64,000 nt of DNA, taken from positions 103,501 through 167,500 of the forward strand of contig CAJQUW010016949.1 of assembly GCA_907163375.1 (NCBI GenBank), given 5' to 3'. Shown here one piece after another: positions 54,090 to 64,000 of the stretch (positions within the stretch are counted from its first letter, which is position 1; the number at the start of each line of letters is the position of its first letter). The notes under the pieces are model-generated. The model did no database searches, was not told where the DNA came from, and saw only the letters and a program-made list of their open reading frames with translations. Made by a program: the position numbers and the translations under genes. The stretch comes from Prostheceraeus crozeri. Its lineage: Eukaryota > Platyhelminthes > Polycladida > Euryleptidae.

Positions 54090-56720
54090 AAGAATCCATG
54101 AACTCTCCTACTAGGGAGCTGAGCTTTCTGGAAAATACTCTGCAAAGGACCATTTAAACATACGCAATGCCATGCGGTGCGTTCTATAACATACACAAAT
54201 TGATGGGATTTGGATACTTAGCAGAATCAGGGACCGATATCCTCGCCACTGACTTCCTAATTTTGTTAAGACAATCTACGTCATAGGCCTGTACAAGACA
54301 TTCAGTTATCAATGTCGTTATTTCTGCAGCACATATTAATTCTTTTTCGGCTGAGTCTGAGTTATTCTCCTAATTATTCGATAATTTTCTAATTGCAGTA
54401 GACCCATACAGTGGCTATACATGTATGCCTACCTAGTCCAGTGATATGGCTGGAAAGAATGCATTGACATAATCAGCGAAAGTTTTCTGTCTATCTTCTA
54501 AGTACATCAGATGTGTGTTCAGCCGCAATAGCCACGTGATGCAAAGAGCAAACGGACGTTGACAGAAGATGAGGTCCCAGCACCTTCACACGGACTTCTG
54601 CATGTTTTCCGGTCAGGAATGATTAATCATCCGGTATAATGGAATCGCAACGACTCAGGCATATCAATCACACGATATGTTCAATCAGTTGTAACATTCA
54701 ACAGTTGAAAGTCCTACCATACTTCCCTGTCAACCTTATTTCTTCATAGACCTTAGCCTGCGTTAAATGATATATAGGCCCACCGCATCATTTTATTAGA
54801 CCATGATCACGTCAAATTTTATATGACGAATAACTTGACTCGATTCATCAAAAAAGATAGAAAAGTGCACTCATGAATAAAAAATTTCATTGACAAGTTC
54901 TTGAAAACTAATAAAATCCAATGATCTAAAATATTGCTGTTAGAAAAAGAAGCCACAAAAAATCCACAGCGACCAAAAATCCTGGCCAAACCCACTGGTT
55001 TTACAGTAAAATCCGCAATGCGGGAAAGTGCACAGAATGTGGCAGCCACTAACGAGAGGTTTTGCATTAACAAATGTCACAACAGTTAAAAGAAAGTGAT
55101 TTTATAGGGACCGAGAAAATCTGAAAATTTTGCGACTAGCAAAGCTTTCACTGTGTTTTCTAAATCTGGAACACATCATTCAATGAAATGGCAAGATTGA
55201 AATCCTGCTATTCAAGATGATTTGCACCCTTTATCTCGCGAAATGTGATTATCAATAGTCACACTAATACATAAAGGAATGATTTCGCAGATTCATACTT
55301 TCAAATCCGACTGCCCTTATTAGACATTCCCCAACCCAAGCAGACCTATCCAGGGTCCTCTACTCGATCACTCTATCGACGACTGAAACAGCGCACTTTC
55401 TTTTATATAATGCAAGGCATCGTATCATCGTTCGTTGGGTGAGGGGCCCAGCACTATCATTATGCCATGACGACTTACATAACTGAATATCTTAATTTCA
55501 CCGGGTAACACTCTCATTCGTAGTTACAAAAGCGTCGTCATAGGTGCGGGAGAATGATATACCGCTATCCTCCTGCAGTGAGAGCTTTTGTAATTGAACC
55601 CTCCGTGAAATTAAGGACAATAATTACCTAAATTTAGCAGAAATTCTTTGGTGCAATCGCCGGCTAACCACTTGTTACGACTTTGTCGTGTACTGTGATG
55701 ATTATTTAAAAGCGAATGTTTTATGATTAAAGAAAATGTCTCACATTTTATTGTATTTAAACAAGTATTTTCTCAATCTAACAATTTACAATAATATGGG
55801 CTCCATAGATATCCGACCTTCCACTTTCTGTAGGTTAGTGGAACTAGAATAGCTGTTTGCTGATAATCACTTCAGATGGTCGCCAGGCACCATCTATGGC
55901 TACTTTGCTAATCTTGAGAAGACTGAATTTGCGGAAAGAGAAATGAACGTTGTTTTACCAAAATGACAATTCTTGAGTATCAATTACAATCCACGGCATA
56001 CCATTTTCAATCTGCATTTCCTTTTTAGGCCATTATTTATTAAGGTGTCGGATGTTGATACTCAAAAAGACTGACAACCTAATTATTTTGCAAATAAATG
56101 TTGAGATTAGGCCTACTAGACCCGCATGCAGTTAGTTTGACAATTTTCACGTTTTCCATACTTATTTCGATCGATTGATCAAAACCCACATGTAAATTAC
56201 AAGGTTGTATATAGTCCCTTTATTGTAAAGATGTGAAAGATAGAAATTTGTGTTACGTGTACCCATGTTCGATGTCTGTGGGTGTAGGGCCTACCTGTCC
56301 ATTGTCTGTGGGACTTGTTATTTAGCAGATTTCAAAGTAATTTTTCTTCATAAGAGATGTACTTTTAGCCAGAAGTGTATAAAACCGACTTGGCGAGTTC
56401 ACGTATTTGAAATATTTTGATCCTTGATTTTTATGCAGCATAGCCGATTGTCGATGCTTTTCGGCAGATCAACCATTCAGACGAAAGTGGAAGCTGCTCT
56501 GAAGTGCATTTCACACAGGTTAAATTTGCGTGGCCGCTATAAGCGTGCAAAATGTCTAACTTCATTTTGAAGCTATACATGATCAACAGTAATCGTGAAC
56601 TGTTGCAGACGAAAAGGCCGGTGTATGTTTGCATGTCATCAATGATCTACAGCGGAGTAAGTTCAACCCATCTATAATCAGGGATGCGGAGTCCTATCAT
56701 TCTGATAGGACTCCGACTCC
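54090..56720. other. No gene; one inverted repeat
   Basis: No supported coding region. At 55491-55618 CTTAATTTCAC and TTACAAAAGC recur inverted as GCTTTTGTAA and GTGAAATTAAGG, making an imperfect stem of about 40 bp. Confidence 0.4.
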
Positions 56721-56728
56721 GGGTGATG

Positions 56729-57809
56729 GAGTGATGCAAATGGAAAATTTTCCAATTTTTTCAAAATTTTCCGGAAAATTTTCTATTGGAAAATTTTGAA
56801 ATTTATTATTCGGTGATAGACCTTTTTTCCTTTGTTTTGGAGACTTTGAAAATATGTAATATTCAAAGTCCGAAAACCTGTATCATATCCCTGTATGTTA
56901 ATTGGTTATGCCAACTGCACCTTAAAAGTCCATGTCTATTTCAGATCTTTCCTTCAGACATTAGATGGATTTCAGACATATCTAGCTGGACTTCAGATAT
57001 CTGTCAGAAGCTCAACTTTGAAAAGATCTTTAATTCAAATGGAGATCTCCAATTAATCTGGATCATATCTGAAATTCATTTGGGCAGATTTGAAATCGAT
57101 TTTGAACTATCTGAGCCATCTGAACTAGATGGAGGACGTGTATCCTCAACGAAGATATCGGACAATGCGCCAGAAGTTAATTCTTATAGAAATAATCTCT
57201 TTAGTCACCATAGATATTCTTTTACTCATCACAGATATCTTTAGTTTGCAAATATCTCACGAGTTTACAGTCTTTATATCTTCCAATATATCGCTCATGA
57301 ATGCTGCGTGGACTGTGTGCTAATACTTCACATGTTCATCAACACTTGCAATGATCAACGGGTGCATGATAAAGCTGAACTTTGAAGCTAACAATTAATT
57401 AGCAAGCTCCAAAATGAAGTAAACTATTTTTGCTCCAGATCTTTCACATTGCATGAAATTATACCCCTATTGAAAAGCAAGATTCACGTTATCCCAAACG
57501 GTGTCTGTGTGATAATTTAAAAAAGCTAAAAAATTAGCACAAGCATTTGGTGGAAAAGGAATGTTCAAAAATCCGCGGACGGAACTCGTAATTGCTACGA
57601 TCGCTTTAATCGAAATAATGATGAAATCAAGAGTTCTAGACCCAATGTATTGGAAGTTGGAACGTAGCTGTCTCACCATTGGAAGCGCTCAAACTTTAGG
57701 GCCTATCAAAAAAATCAAAATTTTCCAATATTTTCCAAAATTGTCCATTTTTCCATATTTTTCCACGGAAAATTTTGATTTAAAATTTTCCGAAAAATTT
57801 TCATCACTA
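56729..57809. mobile_element. hAT-like repeat family, copy 2
   Basis: Begins AGTGATGCAAATGG and ends TTTTCATCACTA. It matches the core of 13925-18491 throughout, including ATCCGCGGACGGAACTCGTA and the CAGATCTTTCACATTGCATG stretch, but without piggyBac. Length is about 1080 bp. Non-coding. Confidence 0.8.
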
Positions 57810-57815
57810 GATGGT

Positions 57816-58729
57816 GGTGATGCAAATGGAAAATTTTGAAATTTATTTTTCGGTGATTGACGTTTTTTCTTTTGTTTTGGAGACTTGTTATAGTCGTTTG
57901 AAAAGACTATGTATAGTATACTATATTCAAAGTCCGAAAACTTCTCAATCATCCCTGTATGTTAACTTTTGGTACCAACTGCACCTTTTCCATGTCTATC
58001 AGATCTTTCCAAATGAATTTCAGACATAAGATGGATTTCAGATTTCTCTAGCTGAATTTCAGATATCTGTCAGAAGCTCAACTTTGAAAAGATCTTTAAT
58101 TCAAATGGAGATCTCCAATTCATCTGAATCATATCTGAAATTCATTTGGGCAGATCTGAAATCGATTTGGAACTATCTGAACCATCTGAACTAGAAATGA
58201 TGTGTATCCTCAACGAAGATATCGGTAATGAGCCAGAAGTTTGAAGCTATCATAGGTATTCTTTTACGCATCACAGATATCTTTATTTTCCAAATATCTC
58301 ACGAGTTTACAATCTTTATATCTTCCAATATGGTCGCTCATGAATGCTGCGTGGACTGTGTGCTTATTCACATGTTCATCAACACATAGAGAATTTGCAT
58401 CACTATGATCAACGCTGCATAGCTTAATTTTCAAGCTAACAATTAGCAAACTCCAAAATGAAGTACATTTTTTTGCCCCAGATCCTTCACATTGTATGAA
58501 ATTACACCCTATTTTAAAGCAAGATTCACGCTATCCCATACGGTGTCTGTGTGATAAATGCGACAATTTAGTTCAAGCCACTGGTGGCAAAGGAATGTTC
58601 AAAAATCCGCGGACGGAACTCATAATTGCTACGATCGCTTTAATCGAAATAATGATGAAATCAAGAGTTTTTCAGACCCAATTTATTGGTACGTACCCGC
58701 TTTGAGAAAAGCTCGCGATTGGCTAGCAC
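57816..58729. mobile_element. hAT-like repeat family, copy 3 (right end missing)
   Basis: Starts GGTGATGCAAATGG seven bases after copy 2 ends. It follows the family to the GATGAAATCAAGAGTTTT block but lacks the AAAATTTTCC-rich right terminus. Confidence 0.75.
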
Positions 58730-59927
58730 TAGTGATGCAAATGGAAAATTTTCCAATTTTTTCAAAATTTTCCGGAATGTTTTCCGATGGAAAATTTTGA
58801 AATTTTCTTTTCGGTGATTCACGTTTTTGCCTTTGTTTTGGAGACTTGTTGCAGTCGTTTGACAAAACTATGTAATATTCAAAGACCGAAAACTTCTCTA
58901 TCATCCCTGCATGTTAACTTTTGGAACCAACTGCACCCTCCATGTCTATTTCAGATCTTTCCAAATTTCAGATATCTGTCAGAAAATCAACTTTGAAAGG
59001 ATCTTAGATTCAACTGGAGAATCTCCAATTCATCTGGAAAAGTCTGAAATTCATTTAAGTAGATCTGAAATCGATTGGGAACTATCTGAACCATCTGAAC
59101 CAGCTAGAAATGGAATGTGTAGTTTGTCCTCCACGAAGATATCGGACAATGCGCCAGAAGTTAGAAGCTATCATACTGTACATAGATATTCTTCTATTCA
59201 TCACAGATATCTTTAGTTTCCAGATATCTCACGAGTTTACAGTCTTTATATATCTTCCAATATATGGTCGCTCATGTACAATGCTGTGTTGGACTGTGTG
59301 CTTGTGCTTCATATGTTCATCAACACATGGAGAATTTGTATCACTGCAATCAAGGCTGCATAACAAAGCTCAACTTTCAAGTCATAAACAAACTCCCAAA
59401 TAAAGTGCATTATTTTTGCTCCAGATCTTTCACAATGCATGAAATTGTACCCGTAAAGGAAAAAATTCACGTTGTCCCAAAAGATGTCTGTGTTGTAATA
59501 TTAAAAATGGCAACAAATTGCCACAAGCAACTGGTGGCAAGGGAATGCTCAAAAATCCGCGTACGGGATTCGTATTGCTACGATTGTTTTAATCGAATAT
59601 GATGAAATCAAGAGTTTTAGAACAATTCTATTGATGTGTCTATGCCTCGGCTGTGATAGAGAACGCAAAAATTATATCACAAAAATTCAAATTTCTTCAT
59701 TTTTAAAAATCGTTTTGTTCAAAATCGTTTTATTTAAAATAATGATCAAACTCACCAGTTTTATAGACCCATTCTATTGGTGTGTAGCTGCCTCGGCTGT
59801 GGAAGCGGTCAAAGCATGGCCTATCACAAAAAATCAGAAATTTCAAAATTTTCCAAAATTTTCCGATTTTTTCCAAAATTTTCCAGTGGAAAATTTTGAA
59901 ATTTATTTTTCAGTGATTTCCAATTAA
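58730..59927. mobile_element. hAT-like repeat family, copy 4 (rearranged right end)
   Basis: Starts TAGTGATGCAAATGG directly after copy 3. Near 59590-59920 the GATGAAATCAAGAGTTTT to CATTCTATTGGTGTG region appears twice. The end reads like a left-end sequence (GGAAAATTTTGAAATTTA), so the right part is rearranged. Confidence 0.7.
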
Positions 59928-60125
59928 AAAGATAACGTTGAATCAACGGTGAAAAAACGTTGATGTTCAACGAGACTTTGATTGATAAACGGTTGATTCA
60001 ACGTTGATGGATGGTTGATATCGTGACGCTTTGGCGCTGATATAACGTTGATTCAACGTTACTGAAAAACGTTGAAGAAAGTGGGGTGATCAATGTTTTA
60101 TCAACTACTTTCTGTTAATATAAAA
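59928..60125. repeat. AACGTTGATTCAACGTT repeat block
   Basis: Several overlapping copies of AACGTTGATTCAACGTT and variants, each nearly palindromic, over about 200 bp. Similar blocks are common as tandem repeats or transposon ends in animal genomes. Confidence 0.65.
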
Positions 60126-60129
60126 CCTT

Positions 60130-60960
60130 CTTTAAACTGATTTTCAACCTTACATCCTCATTACCCGTTCAACGATATAAGGAAGGAAAATATCACAATT
60201 GTTGATAGGCATATTTATTTACATTTCAATGACGTAATTTCACATGAGCAAAATGACATAAAACTGGAATCACAAAGCTGCTAGCTCACTTGGAACATCC
60301 GCTGAAAATATCGGGCTTCATGCAATGTGGAGCCATGCATTAAACATATAAAATCATCCTATATCCGTACCTATTATGGTGATTGAATATAAAAATGCAA
60401 TTAAGCAATTTGCAGCAGAATTTTGAATTAATCTTGCAATGTTTTGACCGGGAATTGGTAGAATAGTTGTAGAAGAAAATGTTTCATATTTGAGGTTCCT
60501 AAACTCTTACATGCTCTAAATTTTGCTGATCATTGCTTATATGACGATTATGTGACTTAAAACGAAAATGAAACAAGGTGAGCTACATAAAACGGAAAAT
60601 CGGGAAAACCGGGGTTTGAATGCGTAAATTTGAAATATTTACATTAGTCTAATTTCGTAAAAAAACGGAAAATTGCGATCCCTGATAACAAACCTATATA
60701 AAATAGCAGTGCAAACGATTATTCGGAAAATGCTACTCTGAAATATTCTTTAGATTTTTCTTGATGCAGCCTTGTCGACCGCAAGGGTGCCATCACAGTT
60801 TATTGAGTAATATAGTTAAAAGATATTTGAAATTTGAATAAAAAACGATTGAACAATCATTCAGCTTATGGAGTTTTCTTCTGATTAAAACATTAAATAC
60901 ATTATGGCACGATGCGCTTCTTTTTAGGCTATAGGGCCTACAGAATATAGCGCTTTAAAC
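60130..60960. other. No recognised feature
   Basis: AT-rich, no supported gene. Confidence 0.4.
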
Positions 60961-61009
60961 TGAAGTAAGTGTTCTATTTTTGAATATATTGTCTTGGCTA
61001 TTTTTCATT

Positions 61010-61139
61010 ATTTGATTGTAGTTGGAAAGAGCCAATATAGAATGATGGTGGTTTTATTTTCTGTTTCTTACTTCTTACAATTAATTTCAGTTAACATCCG
61101 TTAACTATCTTCAGGTTAAAAGGAAGGAAATATGGTCTA
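61010..61139. repeat. Inverted arm, left
   Basis: 130 bp, reverse complement of 63310-63439. It contains AACATCCGTTAACTATCTTC, part of a possible hammerhead-like core on the other strand. Confidence 0.9.
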
Positions 61140-61365
61140 GTATAAAATTTAAAATTCACACCTACGTCTATGTCATAATAACATAATATTGAATACAAAA
61201 GGGGAAAGGCTATGGAACAGGTAGTATTGGGTTACATAGTACCAATAGCATCTTAATGATGACCTGACTAGATAAGAAAACAAAGGACATAGAAATGGAC
61301 TAGCAATACAAAGGCTTGAGTTATAAGTACATGCAAATATCATATAAGTAAAAAATACAAAGCTA

Positions 61366-63005
61366 CAGTCCGTTTCATAAAAAGTGGATCATCCTAAAAT
61401 TTGACTAAATAAAACATAAGTATGATACAGAAAGCATTTTTCATGTTATTTCATGTCCCTAATATATTTAAATGTCATTATATAATCTGATAAGCTATGA
61501 TACAGTAATGGTTCTTAAGAAGCCAATATTTTGTCGCCCTACCCTTATTGTCAATGACATTACCAATTCGTCTAGGCATTGATTCGATGATATCGTTGAT
61601 GTTTGACTGATCTAACTTTCTCCACTCTCTTTTTAACAGTGACGTAAGTTGTGATACGCCATCTGTAGGTAGCAGTGAACGACGAACGTTACGTTTTAGA
61701 ATACTCCATACATTTTCTATGGGATTCAGATCAGGAGAACGAGCTGGCCAAGATAATGTCCTAAGCCCTAATTGAGACTTGCATAAGTTGACTCTACTAC
61801 TCCTGTGACACGAAGCATTATCATCCATAAATAACCAAGTCGATGGATCACCAAGGTGATCTGTCATTTGGTCAATGTTCATTCGTAAAACATTCACATA
61901 GCGTTCAGAATTCATGGTTCCTTGATGTATGTGAAGTTCAGAGCGGCCATTGGTCCAAATGCCAACCCAAATCAGCAGAGTTGCACCACCTTGTACCCGG
62001 GACGATGTAAATGTCTCGGAATTTCCTGATCAAATTTTATCCATAATCTCAATCGACCATCACTATCCTTCAGACGGACTGATGCCTCATCAGACCAGAC
62101 AACCCGATCCCATTGATTTCGTCAGTGACAATGACTCATTGCCCATCTGAGACGTCTTTTTGTATGCTGATCTGATAATTCGATCTGAGAGGGCCTCTTA
62201 CAGCTCTTGAAATTCGACTCAATAGGTCTTCTACGAATAGTGGACTTAGAAATAGACGAGTCTAGTGCAGCCATCTCAGTTAACGAGAGACTTGGATCAA
62301 CTTTAACAAATCTCAAAATTGGGCGGTCTCTACGTTTGGATGTTTTACGTGGACGGCCAGAGCCCTCTTTACGACAGAGTCGAAAATCATCATTATGCCA
62401 TCGATGCACATTTGTGTAGGGGTCATTTAGTCGCTTGCTTGTAGCTCGCAAAGAAAACCCTGACACTTTGCCTTTTGTGAATGCGATCTCGTTATTGTTC
62501 ATTTGTGCTTTTTATTGTTTTCAACCGGTAAGAGATAGATTTCTAGCTGAAAGCAATGAGGAGTGCTGCCAACAAGACCGCAACGAAGTCAGGAACCTAT
62601 GGAACATGAAGTCCAGTTAATCACATGTAGCAGTTACATTATTGTTGATGAATAATGGTGCTATACTGGCTCTGATTGACCGATTTTCTTTATTTTTGTT
62701 TTGCTTGATAGCTTTTGGCTTGTAGAACAACATATTACATAACAAAGGAAACAAATGTAATTTTATAAGAGTGAGGTATGATTTTGTGTAACATTGCTAA
62801 ATGAAGATCAAATTATCTACTACTTTTTTATCTATAGCAGGAAAACAACTCAATATTCATGCTTGAAATTTCTAACAATGATATTAGTAAGCACAACTGA
62901 CATATCTTCCACATTTCAGAGAAATTCGTTCAAGTTTGGCGGAGTTAGACAAAGTTGAAGTTAAGGCGATGTTTAAGGGTGATCCATTTTTTATGAAACA
63001 ATCTG
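61366..63005 (-). mobile_element. Tc1-like element
   Basis: The ends CAGTCCGTTTCATAAAAAGT and, reversed, CAGATTGTTTCATAAAAAAT continue with GGATCATCC/GGATCACCC. TA flanks both (61364-61365 and 63006-63007). It is 1640 bp, a normal Tc1 length, and inserted within the Penelope-like unit. Its transposase is broken. Confidence 0.88.
61478..62502 (-). pseudogene. Tc1 transposase, DD34E, frameshifted
   Basis: The N-terminal part (62502-62122) has a helix-turn-helix with GKVSGFSLRATSKRLN, the GRPRKTS AT-hook-like motif and ALDSSISKSTIRRRP. The catalytic part shows VVWSDEASVRLK (near 62090) with the first aspartate. It then changes frame before WLFMDDNASCHRSS and SPDLNPIENVWSILKRNVR (61915-61478). 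There are 34 residues between the second D and E, the classical Tc1 spacing. The frame is disrupted between about 62121 and 61916, with an additional stop, so the copy is not functional. Confidence 0.85.
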
Positions 63006-63110
63006 TATAAAACGATTGGAAGAAGGTAAGAGGTGTGAATTAGAAATTTGATACTGTTATAATGTAATACATTGTCATGTTTTATTATTTTTACATAATA
63101 GAAAATATTT

Positions 63111-63317
63111 TTAATCAAAAACAAAATCTGCATAATTGTTGAGTTCGATTTTGCTGTTAATTGTTGGTTTCATTTTTCTAATATAATATGCTTCACGAAG
63201 TCTTAGGTTTGATGTATCACTATCGTGGGAAAGAATGGTTGTGGAAAAGTTGTAACTGTGACATTTCTGAAGATGGTTATACATGGAAGACTTGCTGTTT
63301 GTATGTTTATAGACCAT
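63111..63317 (-). pseudogene. Penelope-like GIY-YIG nuclease, C-terminal end
   Basis: The minus strand encodes MYNHLQKCHSYNFSTTILSH, then LRLREAYYIRKMKPTINSK and IELNN before TAA. H-L followed by about 30 residues and then REA-YI-KMKPTIN-K-EL is the C-terminal half of Penelope-type GIY-YIG nucleases, close to the fragment at 11440-11776. The GIY-YIG residues themselves and the polymerase are absent. Confidence 0.65.
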
Positions 63318-63439
63318 ATTTCCTTCCTTTTAACCTGAAGATAGTTAACGGATGTTAACTGAAATTAATTGTAAGAAGTAAGAAACAGAAAATAAAATCA
63401 CCATCATTCTATATTGGCTCTTTCCAACTACAATCAAAT
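63310..63439. repeat. Inverted arm, right
   Basis: Partner of 61010-61139. On the plus strand it reads CTGAAGATAGTTAACGGATG then TTAACTGAAAT. Confidence 0.9.
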
Positions 63440-63454
63440 AAGTGTTCTATATTC

Positions 63455-64000
63455 AAATTTCAAACATGATCGTCTTTCCGTACAATAGTAACCTCGCAGT
63501 AAAACAGTAGTTAGGCCTATACATTTGGTAAAATATTCCTACTAAAATTTTACTTTGTAGGATAACATCGAGATTACAAAAACTGAGCCCTACTCTCCCA
63601 AGTAAACAGCAGAGGGGATGGACATCTTTCAAAAACACAATTTTTCATCCGCTAAGAATTTATAAAATGAAGAAAGCTTTACCACCATACAAGATGACGT
63701 TTATATAGTAGCACACATCGAACGATCAGACAGAAATAATCTTGATGAAAATCACTTTTATCAACATATATAGGAAATTTCTCTATCCGGATTTGATCAT
63801 CCTTCATTTGAAAATCCTTCCAAACAGAAAACATGCCCACAGCCCGAATGCGTATTTCACGTCATCTGGAACACTGTCATTTCGAGTCGAACACCGTCGC
63901 GCCGTTATCAGTCACATTTTAAAGAATAGAGGTGATACCACTTTCTCTGTTACAGTTCAACAGAGAAACATTCACTACTCAAATGAAATTTGAGGCGATG
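63455..64000. other. No recognised feature
   Basis: AT-rich with short unrecognised frames to the window edge. Confidence 0.4.

Larger units (their letters stand above)
60978..63438 (-). mobile_element. Penelope-like insertion with inverted arms, carrying a nested Tc1
   Basis: TAAGTGTTCTAT occurs exactly at 60966-60977 and 63439-63450, a likely 12-bp target duplication. Inside, 130-bp arms (61010-61139 and 63310-63439) are inverted and nearly identical (one mismatch noticed). Next to the right arm, on the minus strand, lies the end of a Penelope-like GIY-YIG nuclease (63317-63111). Penelope-like elements often insert with terminal repeats in inverted, partly truncated arrangement. The remaining element is incomplete and a Tc1 element sits in it. 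Confidence 0.65.

Noticed and set aside
21974-61390. CATAAAAAGTG shared between the left end of the 9.5-kb element and the Tc1 ends at 61.4 kb
   Set aside because: The match is short and the remaining end sequence, target duplication and transposase type all differ; coincidence is likely.

Overview
The window looks like an intron-rich, repeat-rich invertebrate animal genome, probably marine. It is AT-rich, has spliced genes with GT-AG introns, an NCOA4-like host gene, a tRNA-derived SINE, several LINE clades, Penelope-like elements, and hAT, piggyBac, Tc1/IS630 and P-like DNA transposons. I cannot name the phylum from sequence alone.

Layout. 1-8.7 kb is a graveyard of transposons: an hAT transposase tail, a reverse-strand LINE with restriction-like endonuclease (2.15-6.47 kb) split by a younger forward LINE (3.19-4.33 kb), and a reverse-strand RTE-type endonuclease fragment. 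9.4-10.6 kb holds a GCTAC-rich minisatellite cut by a SINE tail and the last exon of an unidentified lysine-rich host protein. 11.4-18.5 kb has a Penelope-like fragment, a possible piggyBac-type MITE, and a non-autonomous hAT-like element (8-bp duplication CCTCCCCC) into which an apparently intact three-exon piggyBac element has jumped (TTAA duplication).

19.3-48.0 kb is one host gene on the minus strand. Four exons (47994-47675, 46372-46026, 34717-34244, 19573-19316) encode a protein I recognise as NCOA4, the ferritinophagy receptor. They cover the N-terminal coiled coil, the cysteine cluster and the C-terminal W-L motifs. At least one internal exon is not yet placed. Its last intron carries a 9.5-kb DNA transposon (21964-31488) with perfect 15-bp inverted ends and TACA flanks. 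This element holds an intron-containing, now frameshifted transposase with an ATSHGKG motif (possibly Sola superfamily). It also holds about ten copies of a TCACACACGTAACG motif, a 757-bp duplication of its last exon, a 23-bp minisatellite and a nested intact IS630/Tc1-like element.

48-64 kb has no recognised host exon. It contains an hAT MITE with an exact 8-bp duplication (51.3-52.2 kb), a P-like element that still carries a THAP-domain exon (52.6-54.1 kb), three clustered copies of the same hAT-like repeat family (56.7-59.9 kb), an AACGTT-rich repeat, and a Penelope-like insertion (about 61.0-63.4 kb) with inverted arms, a 12-bp target duplication and a Tc1 element nested in it.

The insertion order can be read from nesting: older LINE, then younger LINE; hAT MITE, then piggyBac; 9.5-kb element, then IS630/Tc1-like; Penelope, then Tc1. 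No LTR retroelement, CRISPR, rRNA or canonical tRNA gene was recognised.
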